DNA of 64,000 bases from Bacteroidales bacterium (GTDB lineage: Bacteria > Bacteroidota > Bacteroidia > Bacteroidales > F082), in the NCBI GenBank assembly GCA_030683155.1, contig JAUXMV010000108.1, positions 22,995 through 86,994 of the forward strand. Direction: 5' to 3'. Positions 17,271-26,707 of the stretch are shown in pieces. Every line of letters begins with the position of its first letter. Position 1 is the stretch's first letter. Below the pieces are notes generated by a model that worked only from the letters and a program-made list of their open reading frames with translations, was not told the DNA's origin and ran no database searches. The translations under genes were made by a program, and so were the position numbers.

Positions 17271-19025
17271 CTAATACTCCAAAACAATCATATCCCAGAA
17301 ATACAATTCAGGAATTCTAACGGATACTGTTTCACCACTTTGGGTAAATTCAAGTGGTACGGGGACGCCATGCCTATGGTCGGGCGAAGCAAACCAAATG
17401 CTTTTTACAGCACTTTCTGAAGAAATATTAAGTGCAATATCATTATACCGCTGCGGATATGGCTGTGTGCCATTGTTATCGCGCCAAAGCATGGATGTTG
17501 CAGAACCGAAATTGATCAGATGAATGACCTGCTTATCGTTCAGCAAACGGCCAAAAGCAGCAACTTTGCCCGACTGCGGAGGCCATGCTGACACCTGAAA
17601 TTTATTATCGGTACATTGAACAGAAAGATGATTCATTTCACCACCATCTCTGAGAATGTTTTGATAAGCCGTCTGAAAATCATAATAAGCAACCATTGCA
17701 TCGCGCAGGTCACCTCTCATCTGCAGATTATTGTTTGGAAAGTATTCTTTTCCAAGCATATGCTCACCCAATTCGAGGTGGCTTCCTCCAAAAGAAAGTA
17801 TGACAGCATTGGTAAGAAGTACGCCGGGCGTATTAAAAAAGCCCTGTCCCGAAGCAAGGTCGTAGTTCATATAGGCGGCCAAAACAGAGTTTTTTGTGTT
17901 AGCCGAAAAAGCATCATTGTCAGAAATAATTTGTGCCAGTTGCTGAAAACTATTGTTTGGATTCCACACTTCAGAGTAAAGAAAATCAACGGGTGAAGTT
18001 GCAATCTGCTGTTGGGCATATTGATTCACTGCATTCATTACATGATACTTAGAAGGTGCTGCATTTTTCATTGCATGGACAAAACTGTTAAATGCTGGAG
18101 GTAAATCAACAACTTGCCCGTTGTAATTGTAGAGATTTTGATTTCTGTTTCCAAGCTGATCAATATGAAATCCGTCAAAATCCAGCACCTGATAAACATC
18201 ATTATTTCGTCCGGCAAGATAATTCTGCCAATCCACATTAGAGGGGTCGGTCAAATAGATATTGCTCCGAAACATTGGTGCAGGAAGCGGATGAAAATCT
18301 TTATTCGTGTGATTGGAATTTTTAAACAGATACCATTCTTCTGAAACGCCATCTGCTGCAGCTGAATTCAAGGCGCCATAGGCAAGGTTATAAGACATTG
18401 ATTTAATGCCCCTTGACCTTGCTCCGGAAATATATGCTTTTACGGTGGAAAAATAATTATCGCGGTTGGCGATATCCTTCCAGACTGCTGCTGGTTGATA
18501 CACCTCGCCTGCAAGGGGTTTGTGATGATCAAAATGCCAGTCGTAAAACTGAATTCCATTGATGCGATGCCGCAAAAGATTATCAAGGATATTTGAAACC
18601 GACTGTGAAGTCATTTCCGGAAATTTCGACAGGAAGCCATAACGCGGAAATTTTGTCCATTCGGATGAAACATCAAAGGCAATACTCGCCAAGACCACAT
18701 CTACCTGATTTTCAACAACAAAAATTTCAGCCAGATAGCCTTTAAAATCCGTTGATGGTGGTGTCCATTGCCATTCAGAGCCACTGACAGCGTTTTCTTC
18801 AAGCACTTGATTCAGATGGCGGTATCTTATTTTTGCACCTTCAGGAATATTTTTCAATGCTTTAAAAACAACCGTTTCACCGGGTTGGTAAGCAGCTTTG
18901 TTGGTCAAAATATTATGACCGTTGAACAATGTTCCCGGGGGCACAATTTCTTTTGGATCATCTTTTTTGCAGGCAAAAAGGGTGATGAACAAAAACAAAA
19001 GAATAAATGGTTTTAAAACACGCAT
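17271..19025 (-). CDS. GH66 dextranase-like lipoprotein
   Basis: Predicted endo-acting alpha-1,6-glucanase. Signal peptide with lipobox LFAC (Cys 19), so probably surface-exposed. After a beta-sandwich domain (about 30-130) comes the TIM barrel with FPRYGFLSKF, INGIQFYDWHFDHH, nucleophile D289 in FDGFHIDQLG and acid/base E352 in YSEVWNP. A C-terminal beta domain ends the 584 residues. The overall pattern and these motifs are those of GH66 (dextranase and cycloisomaltooligosaccharide glucanotransferase). I see no long insertion of the transferase type, so dextranase is favoured. It is the first enzyme gene after the intercistronic terminator. Confidence 0.9.
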   Translation of the reverse strand: MRVLKPFILLFLFITLFACKKDDPKEIVPPGTLFNGHNILTNKAAYQPGETVVFKALKNIPEGAKIRYRHLNQVLEENAVSGSEWQWTPPSTDFKGYLAEIFVVENQVDVVLASIAFDVSSEWTKFPRYGFLSKFPEMTSQSVSNILDNLLRHRINGIQFYDWHFDHHKPLAGEVYQPAAVWKDIANRDNYFSTVKAYISGARSRGIKSMSYNLAYGALNSAAADGVSEEWYLFKNSNHTNKDFHPLPAPMFRSNIYLTDPSNVDWQNYLAGRNNDVYQVLDFDGFHIDQLGNRNQNLYNYNGQVVDLPPAFNSFVHAMKNAAPSKYHVMNAVNQYAQQQIATSPVDFLYSEVWNPNNSFQQLAQIISDNDAFSANTKNSVLAAYMNYDLASGQGFFNTPGVLLTNAVILSFGGSHLELGEHMLGKEYFPNNNLQMRGDLRDAMVAYYDFQTAYQNILRDGGEMNHLSVQCTDNKFQVSAWPPQSGKVAAFGRLLNDKQVIHLINFGSATSMLWRDNNGTQPYPQRYNDIALNISSESAVKSIWFASPDHRHGVPVPLEFTQSGETVSVRIPELYFWDMIVLEY

Positions 19026-19056
19026 AGTTCGAAATACAATTTTGTAAAATTAATTG

Positions 19057-19088
19057 AAAAAGGGTTGCCTTTCATTAAGGCAACCCTT
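19057..19088 (-). terminator. Intercistronic terminator between susE-like and GH66 genes
   Basis: A perfect 12-bp stem (AAGGGTTGCCTT at 19060-19071 with AAGGCAACCCTT at 19077-19088) has a 5-base loop. Read on the minus strand the stem runs into a T-tract of five (complement of 19057-19061). It lies between two same-strand genes 88 bases apart and so probably reduces read-through from the Sus genes into the enzymes, or stabilises the upstream message. Confidence 0.8.
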
Positions 19089-19113
19089 AACCACATTGAA
19101 CTCACTAACCCCA

Positions 19114-20556
19114 TTACCTTTGCTGGATACTGATAGCCAAAGTTTCGAGATTGGCTACAATTCTATAGTTTCCTGCAGTGGTAATATTCCATTTATTATC
19201 GTCAGGGTCGCCCCCCTTGTGACGATACATTTCAGTATCACTTACCCTCATATACATATCCTGACCCCAATCGCTCCGCCTGTTGACAGGGAATTTGAAC
19301 TCACCTGCAACCATCGGTCCTTCATAGGTAAAAATACAACCATCTTCATTGTCTTCAAGCAGTTGAATCGAATTTGTAATGTCCCATTCAATCGGCGTTG
19401 CGCTTCCAACAATGTACAATTCCTCACGGTGAATATCAATACTTAAATCTGAAAGATTGAGCGTTAAAACGTAAAAACCTTTCTTTTCAATTGTCCATTT
19501 ATTGTCGTCCGGATCGCCGCCATGATGCAGGTACATCGTAGAATCTGTTTCGCGCATAAACATATCTTGGCCCCAATCACCATTTCTGTTGACAGGGAAT
19601 TTGAACTCGCCTGCATGAAGGACTCCGATATACCTGAATAAGAATGGATTGCCTTCATCTTGCTCCAACTGAATGGAATTGGTTATATCCCAGCCATTGG
19701 GAGAAGCAGAGCCAACGATATAAAGTGCATCGTAAACCGGCAGATCGTATTTCGTAACTGAAATTGTGAGATTAAGAAGATCTGCAACAATTTTATAAAC
19801 AGCACCTTCAACGATCTCAAATTTATCATCCGGCTGTGCATCATCAGTGCGATAAACCAAACTTGTGCTGTTGGCGCCCTTATTGTAAGACGGCAAAAAC
19901 TGTCCGCGCGTGGTGATAAATTTAAACTCACCTGCACCCAGTGCGCCTTTGAATTCGAATACTCCCGGACTATTGGCACGCGGTTCCAAAGCAATGGCAT
20001 CGTCAGCACTCCAACCATTGGGAGAAGCACTTCCAATAATAAACAATGATGTTGAAACAGGCACATAAGAAGCTATCGTAACTGTTTTAATTTCAGTGAT
20101 CTGCGTGGTTTCGGGGGTGGTCAGGACAGTTGCAATTACTCTTACTTCAAGGGCAACTGATTCACCGGGCTCCACTCCAAAATCCTCATTAAGGCGTTGA
20201 TTTAGTTCAGCAACGCTGAAACTTTTCTCATACACTGCTTTTCCAAGATTGAAATTCTGAGGGGAAGCAAAATTGTTTCCTGCTTTGTCCATCTGAAGCA
20301 GATAGGAAATAGCGGCACCTGTACCTTTATTTGATCCTGTAGTCCATCGCACTGTAAGTCCGTTCTGCTGATCAAATTTCTGCTGAAGCACTATATTCTC
20401 CCCGGAGGTAGTAACTTTCAACTCATCTGCAAGTTCAACTTTGTATTCTTCGTCTTTTCCGCAGGAACCCAATAAAACCAACAGAAGCAAGCCTGAAACC
20501 CAGAGATTCAGAAATGATCGGGTCATTTGTTTTTGAAATATATTTTTTGTTCTCAT
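19114..20556 (-). CDS. SusE-like surface glycan-binding lipoprotein with three tandem binding modules
   Basis: Non-catalytic glycan-binding lipoprotein of the outer surface. Lipobox LLGSC at about residue 32. An N-terminal SusE domain (about 35-165) is followed by three similar modules of about 100 residues (about 168-272, 275-378, 379-480), each starting with a xIxGSAxPxxW strand and ending in a strand pair. Modules 2 and 3 are strikingly close (both have DWGQDM and GGDPDDNKW), pointing to recent duplication. The SusE/F-type outer-membrane folds bind starch in Bacteroides; here an alpha-1,6-glucan is more likely given GH66. The gene is 58 bases after susD. Start may be Met11 instead of Met1. 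Confidence 0.88.
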   Translation of the reverse strand: MRTKNIFQKQMTRSFLNLWVSGLLLLVLLGSCGKDEEYKVELADELKVTTSGENIVLQQKFDQQNGLTVRWTTGSNKGTGAAISYLLQMDKAGNNFASPQNFNLGKAVYEKSFSVAELNQRLNEDFGVEPGESVALEVRVIATVLTTPETTQITEIKTVTIASYVPVSTSLFIIGSASPNGWSADDAIALEPRANSPGVFEFKGALGAGEFKFITTRGQFLPSYNKGANSTSLVYRTDDAQPDDKFEIVEGAVYKIVADLLNLTISVTKYDLPVYDALYIVGSASPNGWDITNSIQLEQDEGNPFLFRYIGVLHAGEFKFPVNRNGDWGQDMFMRETDSTMYLHHGGDPDDNKWTIEKKGFYVLTLNLSDLSIDIHREELYIVGSATPIEWDITNSIQLLEDNEDGCIFTYEGPMVAGEFKFPVNRRSDWGQDMYMRVSDTEMYRHKGGDPDDNKWNITTAGNYRIVANLETLAISIQQR

Positions 20557-20585
20557 ATCATGATATTTAACAATCTGACAAAATT

Positions 20586-20601
20586 TTAATTCTAGAATTA
20601 A
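20586..20601. repeat. 16-bp perfect palindrome between susD-like and susE-like genes
   Basis: TTAATTCTAGAATTAA is a perfect palindrome in the 58-base gap between the two genes. It lacks G+C for a stable terminator. It may be a processing site, a weak operator, or chance in A+T-rich sequence. Confidence 0.35.
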
Positions 20602-20614
20602 GCCTTTAAGCAGA

Positions 20615-22090
20615 TTAGTAACCTGGATTCTGACTTAAGTTTGGATTGGCATCACGCTCCTTCTGCGGAATGGGATACAACAAATATTTTTCTGACATAT
20701 TTGTTTTTCCAATTGAATGCAGAAACTGTATTGCGTATTGTCCGTTGTTGACCCTTATCAGATCAAACCAACGCTGACCTTCAAAAGCAAGTTCCATGCG
20801 GCGTTCGTTCAAAACTTTCTCCCTAAAGGCTGTTTGCGACAATCCACTCACTGCAGCTAACCCGGCACGGGCGCGCACCAGATTGAGTGGTGCTTCTGCC
20901 TGTGAAGTATTTCCAAGTTCATTCATTGCTTCAGCTTTCATTAAAAGCACATCAGCATAACGCAAAACAGGGAAATTCATCGGGCTGTTGTCATAGGATG
21001 CCGAAATAGCTTTTGAGACCAGAAATTTACGCAGATTGTAGCCCGTCAATGAATAAGATGCCTGATAAGCTTTTCCGTCAAAGGAAGGGCAGCCTTCAAA
21101 CAAGACTGTTCCATCTTTTCGCAGATCGCCTGCTTCATATTTATTCATAAACTCCTGCGTTGGCTGATTCCATCCCCAACCGCCGGCCACCATGTCAGCG
21201 CCTCTCGGACCGGTGAAAGTACTTAGCCATGATGCCTGATTTTCATTCGACCAGAAATTGTTTCCTGCATTGGCAACATATTGAATTTCAAACAGCGACT
21301 CATTGGAATTTTTCTTCAAAGGATTGAAGTTATCTGCATAATTTTGGTTCAAGGCATAACCCAAACCATCGACAAGTATGCAGAAATCAAGTGATTGCTG
21401 CCAGTTGCCCAAAGTAAGATGCACCTTAGCAAGCATACCATAAGCACTTCCTTTTGAGGCCCTTCCAATATCTGAACCGGTGTAGCTTTCCTTCGGAGGA
21501 AGCAATTCTGCAGCTTTGGTAAAATCAGCAATAATCTGTTCGTAAACAAGATTTTTGGGCGTCCGGAAAGGCCGCAAATCATCACCGGGTTTCACAGGTG
21601 AAAGCACCAAAGGCACATCGCCAAAAAAGCGCACAAGAATGAAATAATAATGCGCTCTGAGAAAATAAGCCTCACCAAGCACCCTGTTTTTAACGGCATC
21701 TGAGATCTCCATGTCCGGTACATTTTCCAAAATAATGTTAGTGCGCAGAATTCCAGGCCAGGGACCTCGCCATAAATCAAGTACGCCCTGATTATCTGTT
21801 GCCGTAACAAAATTGGCGTTGTCCTGCGTTTCCTGTCCGTCAGAACCACCTCCGGCACCTACAATGCTGTTGCCGGCCATGATATCAGTGGTCCACATGC
21901 GCATATTGTAAAGTTTTGGCCATTGAAGGGGTTGATAAGCGCCGTTGATGGCAGCCACAGCATCAGCCTCAGTTTTGAAGAAATTTGCTGTATTGATAGA
22001 GTCTTCAGGTGATTTTGTAAGAAAATCCTTTTTACACCCTGAAAGAATCGTCAGACTTATAATAAGGAATGTTATAATTCTTGTTTTCAT
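20615..22090 (-). CDS. SusD/RagB family nutrient-binding lipoprotein
   Basis: Lid of the SusCD outer-membrane importer; captures oligosaccharide at the surface. Lipobox ILSGC at Cys 19, followed by KKDFLTKSPED, the usual SusD start. The tetratricopeptide-like helices and the C-terminal signature VLNERRMELAFEGQRWFDLIRV and YPIPQKERDANPNLSQNPGY are typical. Length 491 fits. It follows susC by 17 bases. The specificity is inferred to be an alpha-glucan from the neighbouring GH66 and GH31 genes. Confidence 0.96.
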   Translation of the reverse strand: MKTRIITFLIISLTILSGCKKDFLTKSPEDSINTANFFKTEADAVAAINGAYQPLQWPKLYNMRMWTTDIMAGNSIVGAGGGSDGQETQDNANFVTATDNQGVLDLWRGPWPGILRTNIILENVPDMEISDAVKNRVLGEAYFLRAHYYFILVRFFGDVPLVLSPVKPGDDLRPFRTPKNLVYEQIIADFTKAAELLPPKESYTGSDIGRASKGSAYGMLAKVHLTLGNWQQSLDFCILVDGLGYALNQNYADNFNPLKKNSNESLFEIQYVANAGNNFWSNENQASWLSTFTGPRGADMVAGGWGWNQPTQEFMNKYEAGDLRKDGTVLFEGCPSFDGKAYQASYSLTGYNLRKFLVSKAISASYDNSPMNFPVLRYADVLLMKAEAMNELGNTSQAEAPLNLVRARAGLAAVSGLSQTAFREKVLNERRMELAFEGQRWFDLIRVNNGQYAIQFLHSIGKTNMSEKYLLYPIPQKERDANPNLSQNPGY

Positions 22091-22107
22091 CTTTTTCTTT
22101 TTTAAAA

Positions 22108-25100
22108 TTAAAGTCCAATATTCACTCCGATGCTGTAGGTAGCAGTAACAGGATAGACGCTGTTATCTATTCCATTTGTACCAACTTCAGGATCAAATCC
22201 GGTGTATTTTGTAATCGTATAAAGATTTATTGCAGAGGCATATAGCCTAACTGAACTTATCTGGAAGCGATTCAGCAGTCTTTCGGGCAGTGTATATCCA
22301 AACACAAGACTTTTCAGGCGCAGATAATCACCGTCTTCAACGAATCTGTCGGAAGGACGGGCATTTTTGTTGGGGTCGTTATACACAGCACGCGGAACGC
22401 TGTTGCTCGTTCCCGGGCCTGTCCATCGTTCGAGTGTATTCACCGTCTGATTTTGTGCTACTGACATGGCTTCGGCCCATATGCGGTTGGCATTGAGAAT
22501 CTTATTGCCTGCAACACCTTGCAGAAATATTGTCAGATCGAAATTTTTGTAATTGAAAGTGTTGCCAAGCGCAAACATGAACTTCGGATTAGGATTGCCG
22601 AGAAAAACACGGTCTTTATCGTCGATAACGCCGTCATTGTTCATGTCTTTGAAGCGAATATCTCCGGCAGAAGTTCTGTTATAAGGATCATTTCCAGGAA
22701 CCTGCACCGCATGTCTGTCAACTTCGTCCTGCGACTGAAAAATGCCATCCGTAACAAATCCAAAAAACTGATTTATTGGAAAACCAGCCTGAATCAATGC
22801 CAGGTTGTAATTGAGGCCAATACTTCCACTAGTCATTGGCACCGTGTCGTTCAGGTCAACAACTTTATTACGGTTAAATGAGAAATTCAGATTTGTTGTC
22901 CAGCCTAAAGGACCAGTGAGATTGTGAGAATTGACAGCAAATTCAAAACCTCTGTTTTCCATTTTTCCAGCGTTGATTGATGAAACATAAACATCAGAAT
23001 AACCTGTCGAAACAGGCACGCTCATTGGGACAAGCATTTGCTCGGTATTCTTCACATAAGCATCCACAGCTACTTCAATTCTATGATTGAAGAAAGTGGC
23101 ATCAACACCAATATTGGCTTGTTTTTGCTCTTCCCACTGTACATTTGGATTGGGCATCACATTAGGCACAACTGCATTGACAATCTGTCCGTTAAAGTTG
23201 TACAAAATTGTCTGAAGTGCAGATGCAAAAGAATAATTTCCGATTTCCTGATTTCCCGTGACTCCGTAGCCTGCGCGTACTTTCATATCGCTCAGGAAAT
23301 CGAAAGACTCCATAAATGACTCTTCTGATATCCTCCATGCGATGCTGGCTGAAGGAAATGTTCCCCACTTGTTTCCTTCACCAAAGCGGGAAGAACCATC
23401 ACGTCTGAGTGTTGCTGTAGCCATGTACTTCCCGTTGAATGAGTAGTTTGCCCTTCCCATTAAGGAGAGCAATGACCATGAGCTTGTGTTTCCATCAATG
23501 GTTGGCATGATGCTGCCGTTGGTCATCTGCTGTGTGAGTTGGCTTGAAAAACCCTGAATTGAACCGTTCAGAAAATTATAACGGTTTTCCTGCGCACTCG
23601 TACCAGCCATTGCTGTAAAACTGTGCTTTCCGACATTTTTTTCGTAAGTGAAATAATTGTCCCAAACCCAGGTAAAATTCTTGTTATACCTTTCGTAGAG
23701 GTAATCATTTTCGTTGATGGTAGCATCCCATTTGTAGGATGGCGCCCAGGTGCGGTCGTTCCAGAAGTTGGCTTGCAGACCGAAAGTTGATTTAAATTTC
23801 AAGTCTTCCATGAGACGCAATTCACCAAAAACTGAACCCAGCAGGTTGTATCCGTGGGTAGAATTATCCACATTTTTTGCCAAACCGATCGGATTTGTGA
23901 TATCGCCATCCCATATAGGTTGCGCAACAGGGCCGGAATACACTCCGCCTTCTCTGAAAACAGGCTGCGTTGGCAGCGCAAGCATAGTGTTTCTGATATT
24001 GTAGTTTCCGCTGGTTTTCAGATCGTGGTTCAATGTAAGGCTGTTGCCGAAAGTCAATCCATCGAATATTTTGGTGTCTGTATTAAACTGCACCGAAATG
24101 CGCTCATAACCAGTTTTGGCAACGATACCTTCCTGTTTGAAATAATTTCCTGAGACATAGAAATTTGTTTTTTCGTTGCTGCCGGAATAAGAAAGGGAGT
24201 AATTCTGCATTGGGGCAGCATCAAAAAGTTCGCCGAGCCAATCGGTTCCAACACCCAGTGAAGAAGGATCGACAAAAGCCGGATTTGTTGCCAGTCCGGC
24301 ATTTTCCATCATTTCATTGTGTAAGCCTGCAAACTGTGATGCATTGAGCATATCAATCATTTTGGCCGGTTGCTGCAAGCCAAAAAAGTAATTGAATCCC
24401 ATTTTTGATTGCGTACTTTTTCCACGTTTGGTTGTAACAATCAACACACCATTTGCACCTCTTGAACCATAAATAGCAGTTGCAGATGCATCTTTGAGCA
24501 CCTGAATGCTTTCAACATCGTCCATGTTGAGCTGATTCAATCCACTCGAAACAGGCACACCATCAATAACGATCAAAGGATTGTTGTTGTTGATTGTACC
24601 AACACCCCTGATTCTGAAAGTTGCATCGGAGCCAGGAACCCCGGAAGAAATCACCTGCACACCGGCTGCTCTGCCTTGTAATGCATCGCTGACACTTGCC
24701 ACCGGCACAGAGCCGATATCTTTGGTCGAAACAACAGATACTGAACCGGTAAGATCTTTTTTACGCTGTGTTCCATAGCCAATCACAACCACCTCGTTTA
24801 ATATTCCGGCAGTGGAATTCAACAATACATCCACTATCCCACGGTCAGCAACTACTTCTCTTTTTGTTTCATAACCAACATACGAAAAAAGCAAAGCTGT
24901 AGCACCTTCAGGAAGTTCAAGACTGTATTTACCTTCAAGATCAGTGACGGTTCCAAGCATTGTGCCTTCGATAAGTACGTTCACGCCCGGAATAGATTCG
25001 CGTGTCCTGCTGTCGCGCACAATTCCCATAACAAGTTGTCGCTGTTGCGGGGCGAGGACAATCAAATTTTCGCTGATAAGGCTGTACTGAGCGTTTGTGC

Positions 25101-25416
25101 CTTTGAGCAGATGCGCCATCAAGGCATCAATGCTCACAGTGCCTGAGATATCCAATGTGGTTCGGTGATCCATATCTATCAGATCGGATCTGTATAAAAA
25201 CTTGAAATCTGTTTTATTTTCAATCTGCTCAAATGCTTCCTTTAAAGGGGTGTTTTTGAGACTGAGGTTAATGTTGATGTTTTGCGAGAACACTGCGGCT
25301 GTCACCTGTGTGATACCTAAGATGAAAAGCAGTAGATATGTTTTCATTATTCTCCATGTTTTTTGATAATGAACAGATTGTTTGATAACAAGATGTTCAT
25401 GGTACTTTTTTTTCAT
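22108..25416 (-). CDS. SusC-type TonB-dependent transporter with STN signalling domain
   Basis: Outer-membrane importer for glycan oligosaccharides. I start at the ATG at 25416 (MKKKYHEH...), because SusC proteins with an STN domain usually begin this way and an inner signal sequence follows (MKTYLLLFILGITQVTAAVF). Then come the STN domain (about 50-120), a carboxypeptidase-like repeat (about 125-205), the plug with TonB-box region and the SusC signature DALQGRAAGVQV and VLKDASATAIYGSRGANGVI-like motif, and the barrel to residue 1102. The STN domain signals to a FecR anti-sigma factor, whose gene is immediately upstream. So substrate binding should induce this locus through the ECF sigma factor. 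Confidence 0.95.
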   Translation of the reverse strand: MKKKYHEHLVIKQSVHYQKTWRIMKTYLLLFILGITQVTAAVFSQNININLSLKNTPLKEAFEQIENKTDFKFLYRSDLIDMDHRTTLDISGTVSIDALMAHLLKGTNAQYSLISENLIVLAPQQRQLVMGIVRDSRTRESIPGVNVLIEGTMLGTVTDLEGKYSLELPEGATALLFSYVGYETKREVVADRGIVDVLLNSTAGILNEVVVIGYGTQRKKDLTGSVSVVSTKDIGSVPVASVSDALQGRAAGVQVISSGVPGSDATFRIRGVGTINNNNPLIVIDGVPVSSGLNQLNMDDVESIQVLKDASATAIYGSRGANGVLIVTTKRGKSTQSKMGFNYFFGLQQPAKMIDMLNASQFAGLHNEMMENAGLATNPAFVDPSSLGVGTDWLGELFDAAPMQNYSLSYSGSNEKTNFYVSGNYFKQEGIVAKTGYERISVQFNTDTKIFDGLTFGNSLTLNHDLKTSGNYNIRNTMLALPTQPVFREGGVYSGPVAQPIWDGDITNPIGLAKNVDNSTHGYNLLGSVFGELRLMEDLKFKSTFGLQANFWNDRTWAPSYKWDATINENDYLYERYNKNFTWVWDNYFTYEKNVGKHSFTAMAGTSAQENRYNFLNGSIQGFSSQLTQQMTNGSIMPTIDGNTSSWSLLSLMGRANYSFNGKYMATATLRRDGSSRFGEGNKWGTFPSASIAWRISEESFMESFDFLSDMKVRAGYGVTGNQEIGNYSFASALQTILYNFNGQIVNAVVPNVMPNPNVQWEEQKQANIGVDATFFNHRIEVAVDAYVKNTEQMLVPMSVPVSTGYSDVYVSSINAGKMENRGFEFAVNSHNLTGPLGWTTNLNFSFNRNKVVDLNDTVPMTSGSIGLNYNLALIQAGFPINQFFGFVTDGIFQSQDEVDRHAVQVPGNDPYNRTSAGDIRFKDMNNDGVIDDKDRVFLGNPNPKFMFALGNTFNYKNFDLTIFLQGVAGNKILNANRIWAEAMSVAQNQTVNTLERWTGPGTSNSVPRAVYNDPNKNARPSDRFVEDGDYLRLKSLVFGYTLPERLLNRFQISSVRLYASAINLYTITKYTGFDPEVGTNGIDNSVYPVTATYSIGVNIGL

Positions 25417-25565
25417 AAATTTGCTCACATTTAATTCTAATCCAAATGATTTGTCCCCTCGGGGATAAGTCGGGGATAATGCAGGCATGGTTTACTGGTA
25501 CTAAACCTTTGCTTCATTTTCCGGGACATTGAGGGTACGGGCCTGGCTCGTCCCTCATTTTTTTT
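25415..25565 (+). ncRNA. Candidate antisense RNA opposite the susC leader
   Basis: A strong plus-strand terminator (25530-25565) has no plus-strand gene before it: susC occupies the minus strand. Upstream on the plus strand, TTTG (25381-25384) with TACTTTTT 18 bases on, or an exact -7 box TAAATTTG at 25416-25423, could start a transcript of about 135-150 bases. It would be complementary to the susC 5' leader and possibly its start codon. Small antisense RNAs opposite susC leaders are known in Bacteroides (DonS type). The limits given are estimates; no transcription evidence is available. Confidence 0.4.
25530..25565 (+). terminator. Plus-strand rho-independent terminator without annotated gene
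   Basis: TGAGGG (25530-25535) pairs with CCCTCA (25552-25557); after one bulged T the helix continues with ACGGG/CTCGT pairing including one G-T wobble, closing a CCTGG loop. Eight T follow directly (25558-25565). On the minus strand the hairpin is preceded by eight A and followed by no T-tract, so it cannot terminate fecR transcription. Confidence 0.7.
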
Positions 25566-25609
25566 CAACCTGCTGGCATGGCTCTATGATTTTGGGTTCA
25601 TAACTAACA

Positions 25610-26707
25610 TTATTTTTTTCTGAGATAAATATCCCTGAATACTATTTCATGCTTATATGACTGCTGAGATGAAAGCATTAGCGCATCCATCGCCTGATTG
25701 ATTGTTTCCTTTTCAAAAACACCGGTAAACTTATAATTGCGAATATTTTCATCCACAAAATGAATTTTCACATCATACCAGCGCTCCAGCCTTACAGCCA
25801 GATCACCAAATGTCTCATCGCGAAAAACTAGTTTTCCATCTTTCCAGAGTTTTTCTTTTTCTGTATTGATGTTTTTCTGCAACTTAATCGGAATAAGCTC
25901 CTCATTATCTGGTTGTTGTCGTAATGTATGCGCATCCTGTGAGGCATGCGGCAGCTGACCTTTAACATGATTGATGTCTCTCAGAAAAATAAATTTTTCA
26001 TTGGGTTTAAGAAAAACTTCTGAACCTTCGCTGCCATCTTCTTTCAACGGTACAACACTTAGGCTGCCACTGATGAGGGTTGTTTCTATGTGTCTTTCAT
26101 CAGGGAAAGCCTTCACATTGAATGAGGTACCATAAACTTTTACTTTAATTTCGTTTGCAATTACGTGAAAAGGCTTGTCAGGATTTCTTTTCACATCAAA
26201 GAAAACCTCCCCTTCCGCTTTTACCTCCCTTAAATGCCTGTTGAAATCGACTGCATACTTTATTGAACTGCCACCATTCAGCCAAACGGAAGAGGAATCA
26301 GGCAGTTTCACATGCGTTCGTTGGCCACGCGGCGAAAAAATATAGGTGTAACCTTGTTCATTTTGCAGATTACTCAAGCTCAGGTAAAAATAAATAATAC
26401 CTGCACTGAGCAGAATAAGCAAGGATGCAGCAGCAGCCACAGCCGCAAAAAAGTTGCGTCGCCTGACGGTAATCATACGAATTTTTGGCTGGATACGATT
26501 AAGAAGTTGTTCCCATTCACGTGAGGTATCTGTCCATTTGCCTTCTGTGAGCATTGCCTGAAATTGATGGTCAGCTATAATCTCATCATATATGAGCTGA
26601 TGAAGTTCCGAATCCTTTATCCAGTCGGCGAGCGCTTGTTTTTCACTTGCTTCTGCCTTATTCTGAAGGTTTTGTATGATGAGGAACCAAGGGATATGCA
26701 TTTTCAT
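25610..26707 (-). CDS. FecR-type anti-sigma factor
   Basis: Membrane regulator that holds the cognate ECF sigma factor until the SusC STN domain signals. The cytoplasmic N-terminus (about 1-80) has DUF4880-like helices; one membrane helix (about 85-110, FAAVAAAASLLILLSAGIIYF) follows; the periplasmic FecR domain starts at SPRGQRTHVKLPDSSSVWL and ends in a DUF4974 domain (FRDETFGDLAVRLERWYDV, YKFTGVF). The longer frame begins with GTG at 26725; I prefer the ATG at 26707. An inverted repeat spans both. It precedes susC by about 190 bases, and unusually a barrel gene separates it from the sigma gene. Confidence 0.93.
   Translation of the reverse strand: MKMHIPWFLIIQNLQNKAEASEKQALADWIKDSELHQLIYDEIIADHQFQAMLTEGKWTDTSREWEQLLNRIQPKIRMITVRRRNFFAAVAAAASLLILLSAGIIYFYLSLSNLQNEQGYTYIFSPRGQRTHVKLPDSSSVWLNGGSSIKYAVDFNRHLREVKAEGEVFFDVKRNPDKPFHVIANEIKVKVYGTSFNVKAFPDERHIETTLISGSLSVVPLKEDGSEGSEVFLKPNEKFIFLRDINHVKGQLPHASQDAHTLRQQPDNEELIPIKLQKNINTEKEKLWKDGKLVFRDETFGDLAVRLERWYDVKIHFVDENIRNYKFTGVFEKETINQAMDALMLSSQQSYKHEIVFRDIYLRKK

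Noticed and set aside
25530..25557. The same hairpin as a fecR terminator or susC attenuator
   Set aside because: On the minus strand no T-tract follows the stem, so it does not work as an intrinsic terminator for fecR. It was re-interpreted as a plus-strand terminator.
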